The notes under the pieces were generated by a model. It had not been told where the DNA came from and made no database searches. It saw only the letters and a list, made by a program, of their open reading frames with translations. Source: JASUTC01 sp035447925 (GTDB lineage: Bacteria > Thermotogota > Thermotogae > MWEM01). Taken from it: DNA of 64,000 bases. Below, piece after piece: positions 62,903 to 64,000 of the stretch; the stretch's first letter is position 1, and the number at the start of each line of letters is the position of its first letter. Both the position numbers and the translations under genes were made by a program. Location: positions 1 through 64,000 of the forward strand of contig DAOTHY010000002.1 in the NCBI GenBank assembly GCA_035447925.1, in the 5' to 3' direction.

Positions 62903-64000
62903 CTATGCCCAGAATTGTTCCAATTCTTCGGTATCTTTTTTTTCTTTTGGTACAATTTCTTCCAAGGCGTTTTTTTCGCTTTTTGAATCTTTTATCATAT
63001 CCAAAAATTCAACAGTCGTCTTTACAACCTGCCTCATTTCAACAAATTTATCTCCATGAAAAGGAGAGGTAAGTTTTTCCTGCAACGTATCAAGTGTACT
63101 TTTTGAAAGTGAGATATGCGGTTTGATGTGATAAGCCTGTGAATAAACTTCGATTATGATTTGTACAAAATCAGTATAGATAGCAGGTGATACTGGCTTA
63201 AGAATTTGAACTGTGGATTCAGTGGTTGTACTCATTTCAGTTTTCAGACGATCGTAAAGAGCCAGATAGCTGTTAACACCTCTTTCAGAATTCTCAAACC
63301 ATTGTGGTGTTCCCAGCCAGATACAAAATAAATTAGGCAGCTCTTTTGAAGAGAGCATATCCATAATCCCTCTTAGGGCTTCATATCCTTTCATGGCAAC
63401 ATTTTTTCTTTGATCCTGCATCAATTCCAATTCATCGAATACAATAACAACCCCACTATATTCAATAGCTCTGGATAACTTTAAGATATCCTTTAAGAAA
63501 AGAAAACTTTCTTCTTTACTCTCAACTTTCCGAGAGATCTTGACCTTTTTTAATTCGTGAAAACTAATCTTCCTTCCCGACATCCAGTCCACAATCTTCT
63601 TTTTTTCATCATCTCGCTTTAGAATATGCGCCTTCACAAACTCCGATAATCCCATATTAAAATCATTTGTAAATTCATACTCAAGAACTTTTTCTTTAAT
63701 TCTATTGATAAATATCTCGTCCTGACCTCTCTCGATGCCCTGCATCTCCAGCTCAGATATCAGCTTTTCGGACCATTGTGAAAGTAGATAAAACAGCGAA
63801 TCCCCAGAAAATTCAGGTGTGATGATACCATTGATAATCTGCTGATAAAATTCGACAGGCTTATTCAAAGGAGGCTCTGAAACATAGATGGGCAGAAGGT
63901 TTTTTTCTAATCCACTTTCTAAAGCAATTCTTCCTAACAAAGTTTTACCGGTTCCATAATCTCCTAAAAACACCTTTAAAGCGCTTCCACCAGCAGCAAC
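62903..64000 (-). CDS. BrxC/BrxD-type (DUF2791) ATP-binding protein, N-terminus beyond the window
   Basis: The frame remains open to the right edge: the codons before the window's first GTG read VAAGGSALK, so the protein is incomplete. Walker A is GDYGTGKT, followed by GRIALESGLEKNLLPIYVSE. Walker B-like is VVIVFDELELMQDQRKN, followed by YEALRGIMDMLSSKELPNLF and CIWLGTPQWFENSERG. These match the DUF2791 family of BREX-type ATP-binding proteins (BrxC/BrxD). The C-terminus ends at 62903. Such genes commonly pair with a BrxHI/Lhr-type helicase in phage defence, which would have to lie outside the window. Confidence 0.78.
   Translation of the reverse strand, partial: VAAGGSALKVFLGDYGTGKTLLGRIALESGLEKNLLPIYVSEPPLNKPVEFYQQIINGIITPEFSGDSLFYLLSQWSEKLISELEMQGIERGQDEIFINRIKEKVLEYEFTNDFNMGLSEFVKAHILKRDDEKKKIVDWMSGRKISFHELKKVKISRKVESKEESFLFLKDILKLSRAIEYSGVVIVFDELELMQDQRKNVAMKGYEALRGIMDMLSSKELPNLFCIWLGTPQWFENSERGVNSYLALYDRLKTEMSTTTESTVQILKPVSPAIYTDFVQIIIEVYSQAYHIKPHISLSKSTLDTLQEKLTSPFHGDKFVEMRQVVKTTVEFLDMIKDSKSEKNALEEIVPKEKKDTEELEQFWA

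Noticed and set aside
1..64000. CRISPR array
   Set aside because: No regularly spaced direct repeats were seen on reading the intergenic regions; genes are tightly packed.

Overview
The window is an AT-rich bacterial chromosome segment, gene-dense and mostly in long same-strand operons. Several families point to the Thermotogota, or a close relative: a TM0106-family RecB-like nuclease (46794-48215), a COG1839 adenosine-specific kinase-like protein (10860-11345), an Omp-alpha-like rod protein with an SLH-like head, coiled coil and C-terminal anchor (26671-27687), PEGA-repeat and SurA/PpiC-type envelope proteins, and two-subunit B12-dependent ornithine aminomutase. This placement is inference; no rRNA or marker search was possible. 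TTG start codons preceded by good Shine-Dalgarno sites are unusually common. Three runs of about 100 N mark scaffold gaps (1471-1570, 4010-4109, 11434-11533). The first two interrupt NIF3 and an FtsX-type permease. The third is flanked by identical 55-base ends inside oraE and is very probably an unmerged contig overlap, not missing sequence.

Layout. 1-8.7 kb (minus): Era GTPase, a signal-peptide/TPR protein, a small lytic transglycosylase, an ABC exporter (ATPase plus FtsX permease), NIF3 and LemA, then tRNA-Thr(GGT) with its own promoter and terminator, and a MaoC-type hydratase. 8.7-10.8 kb (plus): a lipoprotein overlapping a secreted M6 metalloprotease. 10.9-14.1 kb (minus): D-ornithine 4,5-aminomutase (OraS, OraE) with the COG1839 protein as third gene. 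14.1-16 kb: an accessory patch with one orphan ribbon-helix-helix-like gene between two very AT-rich tracts, several hairpins and a 217-bp MITE-like element with terminal inverted repeats and an 8-bp target duplication. 16-18.5 kb (minus): a secreted anchored protein, a polytopic membrane protein with an internal duplication, and an M55 D-aminopeptidase. 18.6-30.9 kb (plus): ScpB, arginine deiminase, a B12-binding radical SAM protein, HisS, small membrane proteins, PEGA protein, Omp-alpha-like protein, QueA, a membrane protein and a PpiC foldase.

31-56.4 kb (minus): Nudix hydrolase, a TPR membrane protein with a puzzling start, a large membrane-anchored pseudo-lipase, polyprenyl synthase, FolC, a FlhB-C-like/FliK-like pair, Mini-RNase III, PilT, an HlyD-like adaptor, a large acidic protein, HAD phosphatase, RecB-like nuclease, MnmE, ArgS, a pilin-like protein, Ppk, Ppx/GppA-HD and a ROK kinase. 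56.6-64 kb: a CMD-GAF fusion (plus), a zinc-finger/DUF2087 regulator (minus) diverging from a C-D-D set of Mrp-type antiporter subunits (plus), an HD-GYP protein (minus), and at the right edge an incomplete BrxC/BrxD-type (DUF2791) ATPase that may belong to a defence system continuing outside the window.

Functionally, arginine deiminase and ornithine aminomutase suggest amino-acid fermentation, although the remaining ornithine-pathway genes are absent here. Ppk, Ppx and ROK form a polyphosphate/sugar-phosphate group. The most unusual items are the MITE and orphan-gene patch, the CMD-GAF fusion, the Ser-to-Gly lipase-like protein, the C-D-D antiporter set and the edge ATPase.
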